The notes beneath the pieces were generated by a model. The model ran no database searches. It was not told the DNA's origin and was given only the letters and a program-made list of their open reading frames with translations. Made by a program: the position numbers and the translations under genes. This document shows positions 35,380 to 47,757 of a stretch of DNA of 64,000 nucleotides, one piece after another; position 1 is the stretch's first letter, and every line of letters begins with the position of its first letter. Source of the DNA: Microstegium vimineum (taxonomy: Eukaryota > Streptophyta > Magnoliopsida > Poales > Poaceae); NCBI GenBank assembly GCA_022036555.1, contig CM039141.1:2763773-2827772 (forward strand), in the 5' to 3' direction.

Positions 35380-37224
35380 TTACGTGATCGAGAAAAGGAA
35401 AATGACAGGCACCGCACTAGAAGCACAGGCCGATGCACACCGTCAGTCAGATCAGACCAGGTAAAATAATTCCACGCGAAGTGCCCGGAGATCGGAGTGG
35501 CTTCATTCAGGCTGTCCAATCGCTTGGCGCAGCGAAAAAGAACACGGATCCTGCTGCGGCTGGGGTCACCGAATTTTGAAGCATTTTCGTGTGGTCGCCT
35601 ACCTGTGCCTCGCCTGCCGTTTCTTTATGGCTTTTTTGCGTTGACTTTGCGGTGGGATGAGTGGCAGCTGCCCGCACCGCATCCGCCAACCTCCAGCGCA
35701 GGTCAACTGCTGGGACGCGTACCCGTGTCTCTGGAGCTCTGGCTCCTCGAATTGGCGATTTCTGGCGTGGCGGCAAAGGCAGTGCCGCTTCCCTTTCGGC
35801 GAGATGAGATGAGCCGTTTTATCATAAATAATGGTTTTGACTTAGCGGAGCGCACTGTACGTGGTGGATGCACAGATTGTGTTATTGCTCTGATTACGAG
35901 GTTGATACGCTCGACTCTTTCGCGTTGCTGCGACGCGATGGTGCAATGCATTCCCCTTCCACGGTTCTAAGTACTACTACTTAACTTCAATCAAATATGC
36001 TCACTTTCTAGAAATTCAATCGTTTTTTAAGATTGATCAAATATACTACAAAAAATATTAATATTTATGGTGCATAATAAATACCACTAGATTCATTGTT
36101 GCATATATTTTCATATAATAAACTTATTTAGAGATTAAAAAATGTTATCAGAATCTAGTCAGTTTTTTTATAAAAAAAATTGGCCTACACAAAATCCAAA
36201 ACAACACTTATTTTTGGACTTTTTGGACGGAAGAAGTATATATAAGAGATTATTAATATTTAGGATGCAAATTCATTGTTATTAAATCAGCTATTGATTG
36301 CATTTTTATACTACATTTATTTAGGTATACAAATGGTACTAATATTTTTTTTTGTAAATATAGTAAAAACTTAAAAAAATTGGCTAGCATGAAAATTTAG
36401 ACGACACTTACGAAGTTAGTAAAACTTTTTTAAAAAAAATTGGCTAGCTCATTTTAGTTTTAGAGATAAATCTTAGAGCTAGAAATCTTATTACGTCGTT
36501 CTGTGCTAAGCATAATAATAAAGACGTTTAAGCCTTTAGAGACGTTTAAAGTTTTTCTTATCCTACAAACTTTAAAGTGGCGATCCTTGCTAGAGGCCTA
36601 TGTGTCCCCATGTCCATATCCATGGTGAGATCGATAGCACTGAAGATAAGCTCCTTGCGTCACAGTATACGACATGACGAATTGCCATTATCAGACGGAC
36701 AGAAAAACACACACAAAACATTGGCAGCTTCTCACCTTCGATCCGGTTCGGACTTTGGATACGTTATAGAATTATTATTATTATTACCATGATGGCGGTG
36801 TTAGGTCATCAGCTGACTAAACGTGCAAGTTGCAATTGCAATATGTGTGACAAGGAAAAGAGAGAGAAATCTTTTTGGTTCGGATCAGTGCGGATTAAAT
36901 TATTTATTAAGCACTGACGCTGTCAGATCGGCAAATGATTGAATAGTCATCAGATCAGTCACTAGCCTCTAGCTCGTCTCGTGTCGTGTAGTAGAGTCTA
37001 CAGGGTCAATGAAAGCTGCCCCTGGGTCCCTGTCCGTCAGGAAACGGACAAATAGCCGACCTGTGGGTCCAGACAGCGCACGCCCTGCACCTCAGCCGCG
37101 CGAACACGTGTGGCGCTCTGGCGAGTGCCGTCTGCGAAAGCCCATGACCATCTGTGCAAGTGTGCATGTGGTGGGAGTGGCGATTGAACCGGATTGATCC
37201 ACCGCGATATGCACACTACGGTAT
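35380..37224. other. Intergenic DNA without recognised genes
   Basis: Open frames at 35497-35970 are not supported by any family I recognise and lie in both strands at once. 36000-36450 is AT-rich with repeated AAAAAAATTGGCTAGC and related pieces (36170-36450). No exon, MITE border or RNA gene could be established. Confidence 0.5.
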
Positions 37225-37228
37225 CTTT

Positions 37229-37423
37229 AGGGCCTGTTTGGCCAGACTCTCTTAGGTTCCGACTCTACCCCTAGCATGAAGCCGAGAGAGCCACGGAATG
37301 AAGCTTCTCCAGCTCCTAGGCAATTGGATGGAGGAGCCGGAGCTTTTTTTCTGCCACTACAATCCTACACAGTCCAAATAGAACCGGAGCCTCTCGACAA
37401 GGAGCCCTACCAAAGACCCCCTT
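37229..37423. mobile_element. Probable MITE with GGGCCTGTTTGG-type ends
   Basis: It begins AGGGCCTGTTTGGCC and ends CCAAAGACCCCCT, imperfect inverted ends, with a GC-richer interior (GAGCCGGAGC...) between AT-rich flanks. Target duplication not resolved. Confidence 0.5.
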
Positions 37424-37996
37424 AGTTTTTCTCATTTCCTTATCCTTTTATAAATCATACGTTGTTGTCGACAGATTTGCTTGCTATCTCATTTCTAATT
37501 TTCAAGTTGTTTTATACATAAAACTAAATACATTGGTCTTGTTTCGTAAGTTGTTTTATATAATGCCATGTAATTCTAAGATGACTTAATAGACAATATA
37601 TATAATTTTTTAAAGTTATCTAGCAGTAACTTATAATTCTTAAATTTATGCATAGAATACAAGTAAACTTGTAAGTTGCGGTTGTTTCGCGAAATAAGGA
37701 CCTGTTACTCCCTCACATTTTCCTCCACATAAGCATGAGATGACGTATGAGACCACCGACGTGTAGCAACGTACTTGCTCTAAGGCCCGCATGCAAGAGC
37801 TACCTAACTCTAACTCCTTCGTGCAGTGTAGAATAATATATTTTTCTCTTTTAAAATAAATTATAAATAGTTTAAACCATTGTCTTAGTCTGAACTCGTG
37901 TTCCAAACAAGGTCAAGATCTCCTCGACTTTATTTCAAAGATAAATTGATCACACGCGCCAACCTCTTCGCCATGCATATTATAAAATAGTAAATA

Positions 37997-38225
37997 CTCT
38001 CTCATCTTAAATTATATATTGTTTTCGGTTTTTTGTCATAAATTTGACTCGATTTATAGAAATACGTGCAATATTTATATCTCTAAATTAGTGTAAAAAA
38101 ACTGGATTCAAATATATGTCCAACAATACTAATTATGTACTATGAATATTAATATTTTTTCATATAAATTTTATCAAAACTGTTTATCAGGAAGCGAAAA
38201 TGATAGATATTTTTGGAACAGAGAG
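37997..38225. mobile_element. Stowaway MITE
   Basis: It begins CTCTCTCATCTT and ends GGAACAGAGAG, with TA on both sides (37995-37996, 38226-38227). The interior (AAATTATATATTGTTTTCGG...) is typical of the family; the ends have diverged. Confidence 0.8.
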
Positions 38226-38439
38226 TAGATGTTGTGTTACATGATTGCATTGCAACATGGATATATGTTGCCTTATCGAAAATTTACCTTAGATCTTTCA
38301 CATGCATTTAAGCTGCCTTACGGTTTGTGTTGGTCTTTGATTGATGGCATATGGACGAAAGATATCAAGTGCCTAAAATTTGGGAAATCGGACGCGTAAT
38401 ATGCATTTGATTTTGTTTGCCCATAGCGATTCCTAGTTC

Positions 38440-38605
38440 ACCATCCATTTTAAATTACAAGTCGCTTTGATTTTTTTGATACATCTATTTTGTATTGTAT
38501 TTAGATATAATACTATGTCTAGATATATAGCCAAATAGATGAACTAAAAAAAGACAAACGAGTTATACTTTCAAGCGGAGGAAAAGTATATAATTTGAAT
38601 TTTGA
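38440..38605. mobile_element. Degenerate Stowaway-like remnant
   Basis: CCATTTTAAATTACAAGTCGCTTTGATTTTTT resembles the start of Stowaway-type elements and the right part carries an inverted counterpart, but the terminal CTCCCTC is lost. Confidence 0.4.
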
Positions 38606-38992
38606 GATAGAAAGAGTACGCCGGCGGGAAGTATTGAAAAGAGCCTAAAACCCCACGCTTGGTCTCGGGCCTCGTCTAATTCCAACTCGGATAAGGCCGG
38701 CCCACGGCCCACCTCGGTTACCGATTCTAAACCGGAGCCCGCCGCTTGGGCCTGGTCTGTAGAATCCACCTCCATCGTCTCCACCGTCGCCTGCGAGACG
38801 CCCACCCATCTGCCGTGAGGTCGCGACGCCCCTGCAGCCGCCCGCTCCATCGCGTCGAGGACGAACCGCGCCGCCAATCACCGCCCCGCTCCGCCCCTCT
38901 CCACCGCTCACAATCTCCAGAAGGCGGCTGCCGGTCTTCCCCACGCGCCCTACTCGTTTCCGTCGCCTGCTACCTCGCCAGGCCGGACTCTT

Positions 38993-39000
38993 AAACCCTA
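38993..39000 (+). promoter_or_regulatory. Telo-box (AAACCCTA) in the SYF1 leader
   Basis: AAACCCTA lies 29 bp before the SYF1 ATG. This motif is common in leaders of plant housekeeping and translation genes and is bound by TRB-type Myb proteins. Role here is inferred. Confidence 0.55.
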
Positions 39001-39028
39001 GCTAGGCTCAGCCAATCCCCGCGCCAGG

Positions 39029-42000
39029 ATGCCGTCAACGTCGGGTCCGGTGGCCGTGGCGTCGGCTTCGGTGGCGGCGAAGGCCGCGCTGTCCCCGGCC
39101 GTCGGGATCTCGCCGGACCTGTACCCGACGGAGGACGACCTGCCCTACGAGGAGGAGATCCTGCGGGAGCCCTTCAAGCTCAAGGGGTGGTGGCGCTACC
39201 TCGTGGCCCGCGCCGCCGCGCCGTTCGCCAAGCGCGCCGTCATCTACGAGCGCTCGCTCAAGGCGCTCCCGGGGAGCTACAAGCTCTGGCACGCCTACCT
39301 CCGCGACCGCCTCGACCACGCACGCCCGCACCCCATCGACCACCCCGCCTACTCCTCCCTCAACAACACGTTCGAGCGGGCGCTGGCCACCATGCACAAG
39401 ATGCCGCGCGTCTGGGTCCTCTACCTCACCTCGCTCCTCGACCAGCGCCTGCTCACGCGCGCGCGCCGCTCCTTCGACCGCGCCCTCCGCGCGCTCCCTG
39501 TCACACAGCACGACCGCATCTGGCCGCTGTACCTCCGCCTCGCCTCGCTCCCAGCCTGCCCCGTTGAGACGTCGCTCCGAGTCTTCCGCCGATACCTCCA
39601 ATTCGACCCCTCCCATGCCGAGGACTTCATCAACTTCCTTATATCTGCCAACCACTGGCAGGAAGCTGCCAACCGTCTAGCTTCCGTGCTCAATGACGAT
39701 GGGTTCCGCTCCGTCAAGGGGAAAACAAGGCACCAGCTCTGGCTCGAGCTCTGCGAGATCCTCACCAAGCACGCCGATGAGGTTGCTGGCCTCAAGGTGG
39801 ACGCCATCCTGCGTGGCGGAATACGCAAGTTCACGGATGAGGTCGGCAAGCTGTGGACCTCACTGGCTGATTACTATGTCAGAAGAGGTCTTTTCGAAAA
39901 AGCTAGGGATGTATTTGAGGAGGGTGTTTCTTCCGTAGTTACCGTTAAGGAGTTCAGCGTTGTGTTTGATGCATATACACAGTTTGAGCAGAGTATGCTT
40001 GCGGCAAAGCTGGAGGCTGCTGAGGAAGAAGGGGATGAAGATGAGAATGAGGGAGGGGGCAGGAAGAGTGGCATGGATAAGTTATCGAAGAAATTCCTTG
40101 ATGAATTCTGGTTGAATGATGAGGATGATACTGATTTGAGGATGGCAAGGTTTGAGCGGCTGTTGGATCGCAGACCAGAGCTTCTTAGCAGCGTGCTGTT
40201 GCGACAGAATCCACACAATGTGGAGGAGTGGCACAGGTTAGGTTTCCTATAACACCTGAACTTTATCGATTGTGTTGTCTAGGCAGATTAATTATCACTT
40301 GGATGTGTGCAGATTGAGCCACCAAATATGTATCATAGTCACCCGTTAATGTTTCTGAGGGATTATATTCAGTTTCTGTCACCCTTTGAATGCATGTTTT
40401 GTTTTCCCAATTATTTTCATTCAGAGATGTTTATGAGAACTTTAGTCAAGCTAGGATATCAATCCTCTGGATTGTAGGTTACTACATCAATTTTAGTTGG
40501 AAAATTCGTGATGAACCAATCAACCCATTCCATAGAGTTACTAGCATGCACTGCTAAACTTGCAACATTGTGCTCTCTCTTTTCAAAGCAAAGTATGCTG
40601 TGAAATCTACTCCTCAGTTCCCAAATTATAGTTCACTTTAGCTTCGCCCTAAGTCAATTTAGTTCAATTCAATTTCTCCATGAAATATGTCTTGATAGTG
40701 CTTTTATTTGATATTTTTGTTAATGTATTTTCTAAATACTTCGTCAAATTTATAGAATATTGACTTATGAGTTAAGACAGAGCTAAAGCGAACAGTCATT
40801 TTACCATTTGGACAGAGAGTGCATTTGTATGAGTTAATTGGGGATCTGAAGGCAGGGGCACCTGGTTGTGAGTGTTTGCACATTTTATCTATAGCCGGGC
40901 AAATTACTGATTCTTTAGTGATTGCAAGCCTATGCTCAGATCTCCTTTTTAAATGAGTGGTGTTGTGAGATGCAAGCATGTAGTGTGCTACTAATGCACA
41001 TTACCATTTCCTTTTGTATTCTCTGGATTGATGGAATTGGCTAACAATGCAACAATATGTGCAGGAGGGTGAAACTCTTTGAAAAGGATCCTGCAAGGCA
41101 AGTAGCGACATATGTCGAGGCTGTGAAAACTGTAGACCCTATGAAAGCAGTTGGGAAACCCCATACTCTGTGGGTGGCATTTGCAAAGATGTATGAGAAA
41201 CACAATCGCCTAGATAGTGCTGAAGATATCTACAAACGAGCTACTCAAGTGAATTATAAGGCAGTTGACCACTTAGCCAGTATCTGGTGTGAGTGGGCGG
41301 AGATGGAGCTGCGCCACAGCAATTTTGACAAGGCTATTGAGCTGATGAGGCAAGCAACAGCAGAACCCTCTGTTGAGGTTAAGAGGCGAGGTATAATTTA
41401 TTCTGTCAGATCTGTTAATTTGTTATTTTCCTGTGTATTTTACAAAGCATTCATGCTAACAATATGATTGATGCAGCCGCTGCTGAGGGGGATGAGCCTG
41501 TCCAAATGAAAGTGCACAAGTCTTTGAAACTGTGGAGCTTTTATGTTGATCTGGAGGAGAGCCTTGGAACCTTAGACTCTACTCGTGCAGTTTATGAGAG
41601 AATATTGGATTTACGAATTGCCACTCCACAGATAATTCTCAATTATGCATATCTTCTTGAGGTAAGATCTTTCTCCAAAGTCAGCATGTTTTACTTTTCA
41701 AACAGGATCTTCTAATGCATCTTTTAATATTCTGTTTGTTACTGTTTCTGTCACAATAGGAGCACAAGTATTTCGAAGATGCATTTAAAGTGTATGAAAG
41801 GGGTGTGAAAATATTCAAGTATCCTCACGTTAAGGCCATTTGGGTGACCTACCTTACAAAGTTTGTACAGAGATACAAGAGAAGCAAGTTAGAACGAGCA
41901 AGAGAGCTTTTCCATGAAGCTGTCCAACAGGTATGTAAAATCTCACCCATGCTTTGTTTTATGCGCAATATGATACTCACAATCATATTCACCACTTTTT

Positions 42001-43823
42001 AGCATCATCATAAGAGCACGCCATGAAAAATACTTCGATAATACAATTTAAGCACCATGGCAAGTTTTTGTCAATTCCAAATTACACATGATTTTGTGGT
42101 TTGTGCTTCTTTTGGAACCATGTGTCCCTCAGTTTCTGTTGTAGTATGTCATATTATTCTTCATGCCTGATTTAATTATTTGAGACACTGGTACCTGTTT
42201 CTTTCCTGCATGCAACTTTGATTTCGTGAGAAAGTTACTTTCAAAATCTTACTTCTGTACTTATGCTGTACTTCTTTTGATCAGGCTCCTCCGGAGGAAA
42301 AGAAGCCCCTATATTTACAATGGGCAAAACTGGAGGAAGACTATGGTCTTGCAAAACGTGCTATGAATGTATATGATGAAGCTGTAAGAGCTGTTCCTAA
42401 CAATGAAAAAATGGCCATGTATGAAATCTATATAGCACGTGCTGCCGAACTCTTTGGTGTTCCAAGGACAAGACAAATATATGAGGTAAGCGTATTATCC
42501 TTTTCGTTGGGCTTGTGATTGTTGCCTTATGGTGTTTGGCTGCAATTGCTGTATTATATCATTTGTTTTGAGATTCAGTTTTGTTTCAATGCATCATTGT
42601 AGTGGATGAAAGAAATTGATATGGATCTGACATCTGAACTCTTTAACGCTGTTTTTTTACTATATGGTAACTGGATGAATTAATATAGATGTTTCTTTTA
42701 TACTCAGTCTAGTAAGCCTGGCTTCTGCTTGATAGACTGGCTGTGTTATACTCTTATCTAGGATCTAGTTCTGCTACAACATTTTAGCACATGAAAAAAT
42801 GCGAGCTGGCTAAGCTTGTTTTTACAATTTTACTAATTAGTAACGTCGTGAATTAATGTGTTTTATGCTCCCATCGGCCATCTAGAATTACATATGCTTG
42901 ATTTTATTGTGCACTTCACACTCCAGATTTAGCCTCTGGCTGTGTCTTCAATATTTGCAGATGTTTTGCTGGTTACTGATAGTTTGATACTAACTTTCCC
43001 TGCTATCTTTGTTGTCACATTTGCAGCAAGCAATTGAATCTGGCCTCCCAGACAGAGATGTTCTGACAATGTGCATGAAATTCGCTGAGCTGGAGAGAAG
43101 CCTTGGGGAAATTGATCGTTCACGTGCCATCTATGTGCATGCATCCAACTATGCTGATCCAAACAATCCTGACTTTTGGAAGAAGTGGAATGATTTTGAG
43201 ATTCAGCACGGTAATGAAGACACATTCAGGGAGATGCTTCGTATCAAACGTACAGTGGCTGCTAGCCGCAGTCAGGTATGCCACACTTATCAACTTAATT
43301 TGCAGCTTGACATGAACATTAATTCTTGTATCACAAATTAACACCAACTTATAATGTTGTGCAGACACATTTCATACTACCGGAGTACTTGATGCAGAGG
43401 GATCAGAGGTTAAACCTGGACGAAGCAGTTGACACACTGAAGCGTGCTGGTGTCCCTGAGGATGAAATGGCAGCCTTGGAAAGGCAACTGGCTCCCGGAC
43501 CATCCACTGCACCACCAGCAGTACCAAGCACTGCCTCAGCCTCTGCTAACAGGATGATGAACTTTGTCAGTGCTGGAGTAGAGGCGCAGGCCGAGGGCAG
43601 CAGGCCTCAGGTTGGTAACAATGAGGACATTGAGCTGCCCGACGAGAGTGACGACGAGGAACCTGATGTCCAAATTGCGGAGAAGAGTGTTCCTGCTGCG
43701 GTATTTGGTGAGCTCGGCAAGAGAGCTGCCGAGAACGCTGCTGAGAACAACGAGGAAAGCTCTGGTGCCCAAGGGAATGAGCAGCTGGGCGCCCTCGAGA
43801 GGATAAAGAGACGGCGCCAATAG
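39029..43823 (+). CDS. SYF1: Pre-mRNA splicing factor SYF1 (XAB2 homologue), 932 aa
   Basis: SYF1 is a scaffold of the NineTeen (Prp19) complex in the activated spliceosome; its animal homologue XAB2 also acts in transcription-coupled repair. Exons: 39029-40236, 41065-41390, 41477-41661, 41760-41930, 42285-42485, 43027-43275, 43365-43823; all GT-AG, total 2799 bp with intact frame. The N-terminus DLYPTEDDLPYEEEILREPF is the conserved SYF1 entry, followed by HAT/TPR repeats throughout (WRYLVARAAAPFAKRAVIYE, LWHAYLRDRL, VWVLYLTSLLDQRL, IWCEWAEMELRHSNFDKAIE, LWSFYVDLEESLGTLDSTRA). The C-terminal tail is acidic (ELPDESDDEEPD) and ends ALERIKRRRQ. Length is close to the family norm. The first exon is very GC-rich, the rest is not, usual for grasses. 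It converges with the sulfotransferase gene. Confidence 0.97.
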
Positions 43824-44060
43824 TGTGCCGCTGCTAAGATGAGACCCCATGTGTCCACCGTGTTATCAGCACGAGCTTTAGTGATGTTGTACTTGTTACA
43901 TGTAAACATTTTTTGAGTGGAATTTTGGTCTTGTACAAGCATTTACGGAAGTTGATCGGGGTATATCCTTTGGCTGTTTTTGATGCCGAAACATTATAAT
44001 CTTTGGGCCTATCCTCGGCAGCATTCTGAAAATCGCATTGGTTGCCATAAACTCATACTA

Positions 44061-44204
44061 AATCCATTCCAAATTATATGATGTTTTAACTATTCTAGAT
44101 ATATTGATTTTATTATGTATCTAGATATAGTATATATCTATGTACATAACAAATCCAATGTATCTAGAAAATCTAAAATATTTTATAACTTGGAACTGAG
44201 GGAG
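44061..44204 (-). mobile_element. Stowaway-type MITE, 3' of SYF1
   Basis: The right end GGAACTGAGGGAG plus TA and the left AATCCATTCC after TA pair as imperfect inverted ends; the interior carries TCTAGATATA repeats in inverted orientation. It lies between the convergent SYF1 and sulfotransferase genes. Confidence 0.7.
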
Positions 44205-44364
44205 TACTATATAACAATACAAAAAGGAGAAAAACTTGGAAAATTTTCTAGGATTCCATCAGCACGTATCATATGTTGCATGGCTTTTAACAAACTCATC
44301 TGCACAAAAAGAATTCTAAAGCATGTTTGCGACTACACCTCCAAGTGACAATAACCTGCTCCCA

Positions 44365-46472
44365 TCACTTGACATAATCTGAATCCTCAAGTAAGCGAGC
44401 AAACTCTGTCCCGTTCAGTTTCATGCTAACTTCCTCCCAGTTCTTGACAAGGTCCGGAAGAGGCCTCGTGTGAATTTTCACCTGCCTGCTCATCAGCCTC
44501 CTCACCGGGACTCTGAGGAACTCCTGCACCCGGGATAATGCCTGCGCGCCCAAGAGATGACATTAATATTAGTTAACCCAAGCACGTCATAATGGATCTT
44601 TTGCAGTAGGACATCTAAGTGTGTTCAGTACATTGCTATTGCCGATTATATCCTCATAATAGAGGACCATGTGCCGCGTACTCTTGAAGTGGTTCAAGCA
44701 ATCTCTGATGGCCTTCTCAATGTTTCTGATGTTTGTAATCAGAGTTGATGGATCCAGATGTGGTTTGAATTTCGCTAATATCTCAGCCTGCCCAAAATGA
44801 ACTGTACTAATCAGAAAAGAAGTTGCAGTGTAATATCAGCATAGATGTAGTTTCTCTTTTCTCCACCAGTGTCTAATCAAAATCACAAAGCTGCCATAAA
44901 ATAAGTGATATAGGAGTATGTTCTAATCCACAACGCATCTATAAAATGAGCTGTCGAGAGCACTTCAAAAGGAAATTTGGGACCAACAGAACACAGCTAT
45001 GTCAGTGAACTCTGTTTGAAACTGTTTGTGCATCGAAGTTACCTCTTCTTTTGAGTGAACATGAGACTTGTGAGTTCCATTCAACAGCTTTGCATCTTTG
45101 TCATAGTCATTGGCCAACACAGATATTAGCCTGCGCAATGTGTTTCTCCTGAACAGAAATATCACGGAGACACCCTTCTTGTTCAAATAACCAACTATAT
45201 CTTCAGGATTTTCCAAAATTCCCTGGAAAAAGTTATGGCCAGGCACATATTCAACATCTGGTAGGCATAAGCATGACTCCAATCATTCTGATAAAAATGA
45301 GAAGAACAAGTTTCGACATGGATCATCGTTGTTAAGTGTTAACAAGCTTGGATGGTGAATTTTGCTTAGTACAGAGATTTAAGAACCGCAACTTGTAGGC
45401 ATGTTAGTAGTTGGCAGTTGGCACATAGGCCATAGCTTTGAGAAAAAAACATCCATATATGCAGTATGATACAGTTGAATTCTAGCAATAATTCTTACAG
45501 AATCCAAAATTTGGCAAGGAAAATTAAAAAATATAAAAAGGTTTGCCCATGTTCCACCCACTATAACTGTAGTTCAGCATATTGCTAGTAACCACTGACA
45601 AGGACTCATGTTATGCAGTCTTTTCTTTCATTTAGAAAGCCATAGTTAAAGTACCTGATTAAGCATCCACTTCAGTCCAAATGCAGCTGTGCACTCATTC
45701 TTCGCTGCACTGGTGAGCCAGTCCAAATTATACAGTGTATCAAGTGTTTTTAAGATAGATGAGGCATTTCCTCTTCTATCCACTCTGTTAAAGATTTCGC
45801 CATTGGAACTAATGTTAGGGTGACTATTCAGCAAGGTCTCAAACCATCCACTTCCTGATCTTTGCATAGACACAATTACAAAGAATCGAACAGGAGTACA
45901 TGAGCACTCCCCCCTGCAGCAGAAGGCAAAACAATATCAACATCAGCCATAAAAGGTGGTGAACTGTACTACATAATTTAGAACTACAAAGATTTTTATC
46001 TATCCTCACAGTCAGGTGGTGGATGTTACCTGCTATAACTCGCAGGTTTTGGAAAGTGCACATAACTGAGTTCCTCATGTGGCACATAAGGCTTTCTGCA
46101 AATATTTTTCCTTTGTTCTTCTCGACTATTCCCCTCTCTTTTGTTCTCTAGCGTTATCTGATTAAAGGAGAGGTAGCATACATAGAAACCAAATGACACA
46201 ATGAAGAAGACAAAGACTGGCCGTGGCAGAATTGGTGCTCCCTTGGAACTCTTAAGTGAATAAGGGTGCTGCAAGCGCAAACACGATTTTAATGATCAGC
46301 AGTGCTGCTGCTAGCAAGTATTGGGGACAAGTAAGTAAATGTAGTCTAGGAACACTGCTATACCATTTTCTGCTTGCAACAGATAACTACTGTCTAGGCT
46401 GATTTCTTGTTCTCCCACTTGAGCACAGCGAGGAAGCATGTTTAATCCTAATTGACATCAGAAGCTCACCAT
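44365..46472 (-). CDS. Membrane-anchored sulfotransferase-like protein (NodH-like), 337 aa
   Basis: Exons (minus strand): 46470-46472 (start codon only), 46268-46030, 45913-45655, 45222-45043, 44787-44632, 44541-44365; GT-AG borders, total 1014 bp, frame intact. After MHPYSLKSS there is one hydrophobic stretch (PVFVFFIVSFGFYVCYL), making a type II Golgi-type membrane protein. The lumenal part has the PAPS 5'-phosphosulfate loop SMQRSGSGWFETLL and FLFRRNTLRRLISVLAND, the 3'-phosphate-binding type region. It resembles plant 'nodulation protein H-like' P-loop proteins. The acceptor substrate is unknown. The ATG is the last codon of a small exon (46495-46470), because the next exon has no in-frame ATG; an overlapping upstream ATG at 46494 opens a short frame that would end inside exon 2. 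Confidence 0.88.
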
Positions 46473-47275
46473 GTGCCAACGCGTCACAGTGCATCCTGGT
46501 AAATCAAATACAGATTTTACAGTCAGTCTGCTGCTGATAAAAGAAGTAACATGCTCGACAATGTAGTTGTGAACGCAGTGCTAATTGCAAATCCGCTTCA
46601 AATAATGCTCAACAAAGTTTATCAAGAACAAACAGGCCCAAAAAGTATGAGGGAAAAAGAAATCAAACGAAACCCTGAGATAGGATTCGGTACAAACAAT
46701 AATGGAGGAGGAGAGGAGCAGATGAGAACCAGCTCCACTAAATGCGGGAATAACCTCTCACCAAAACTCGTGACACGGAGAAACCCAAAGCAGCCGACGA
46801 GATCCCTGAACTCCGAAATGGCGAAGAACCCCCGCGAGAAGAAGAGAGGGAAGATCCGAAGGCGGCTGGTTTTACTCAAGGTGAGCTAGATTCAGCTCTG
46901 ACAAGCCTCCAACTCGAAGAAGCAAGCCCGCTCCCCAAGATTCCAGAACCCTCGGCGGACAGAGAAGCAGAGCCAAGATTTGGGTGTCAAGAATCGCGCA
47001 GCTGGCCGAGCCAAGGAAGGCTCCGAAGAGAGATGCCTCAGGCAGCAGCAAGCAAGAAGAAGAGGCAGCTCTAACTCTAACAGCAAGACAAGATCACATG
47101 AGCAACCTAACACGCGGTGGAGGAGGCGGGGAAGAATGGTCACCTGCTTCGTCAGCGCAGACTTCCCCGACCTCGCGCTATCTCTTTCGCCCGGCTCCTA
47201 CGAGATCCCTCTCGCTCTCGCTCGCGCAATCAAGAACAGGAGGATCAGAAAAACGGTGCCGTAGGAATGCCTCTT
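46473..47275 (-). other. Leader and promoter region of the sulfotransferase-like gene
   Basis: A donor AAGCAG|GTGACC near 47140 and an acceptor TTTACCAG|GATGC at 46496/46495 (minus strand) suggest a 5' UTR exon at about 47150-47270, a 640-bp leader intron and the 26-nt exon bearing the start codon. Open frames in the interval on either strand are GC- or purine-rich and not recognisable. Confidence 0.5.
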
Positions 47276-47484
47276 GAATTCCCTTTTTAAGATGGTTTGA
47301 AACGTGGGCAAGGCCGGCATTCTTCTTTTTTTTTTTCCGAACTCAAAAAGCGCATAATGGCAATATGAACGAGCCGGAGCGTTTGCAGCACCTGGTCTTC
47401 GTGGACAATTTGCTACTAGAAGAGGCTGGTAATTTTCTCCGAGTTGGTGTCGGTCAAATGGTAGTCAGATCATTGTTACTTCTG

Positions 47485-47757
47485 GACTTAGATTAGTCTC
47501 AATGAAAGTTTCATTTGCATTTAATAGCCTATCACATGTATACTTATGTTGATGTGGTAATATTTTAATGAAGAGAGAGAAAATATGTGTAATGGGGATA
47601 AAACTCTTTTGACACGATTACCAACTCTTTATGATTCATAAAATTTAATACCTATGAAACTCTGGAACGAAACATTATATTAAGAGTGAGAGTTTCATTT
47701 AAATTTCATTTCAGATGACATAACAGTCTTGAAACTCTCCACTGAAACTGGTCTTAG
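47485..47757. mobile_element. Probable MITE with TTAGACCAGT-like inverted ends
   Basis: The left end CTTAGATTAGTCTCAATGAAAG pairs with the right end CTCCACTGAAACTGGTCTTAG in inverted form, with GTTTCAT/ATGAAAC pairs inside. Family not assigned. Confidence 0.5.

Noticed and set aside
35497..35970. 157-codon open frame on the + strand
   Set aside because: No family resemblance, no splice partners, overlapped by equally long frames on the other strand.
39035..39655. Long open frame antisense to SYF1 exon 1
   Set aside because: It is the GC-rich shadow of a clearly coding exon; no start context, motif or splice support.
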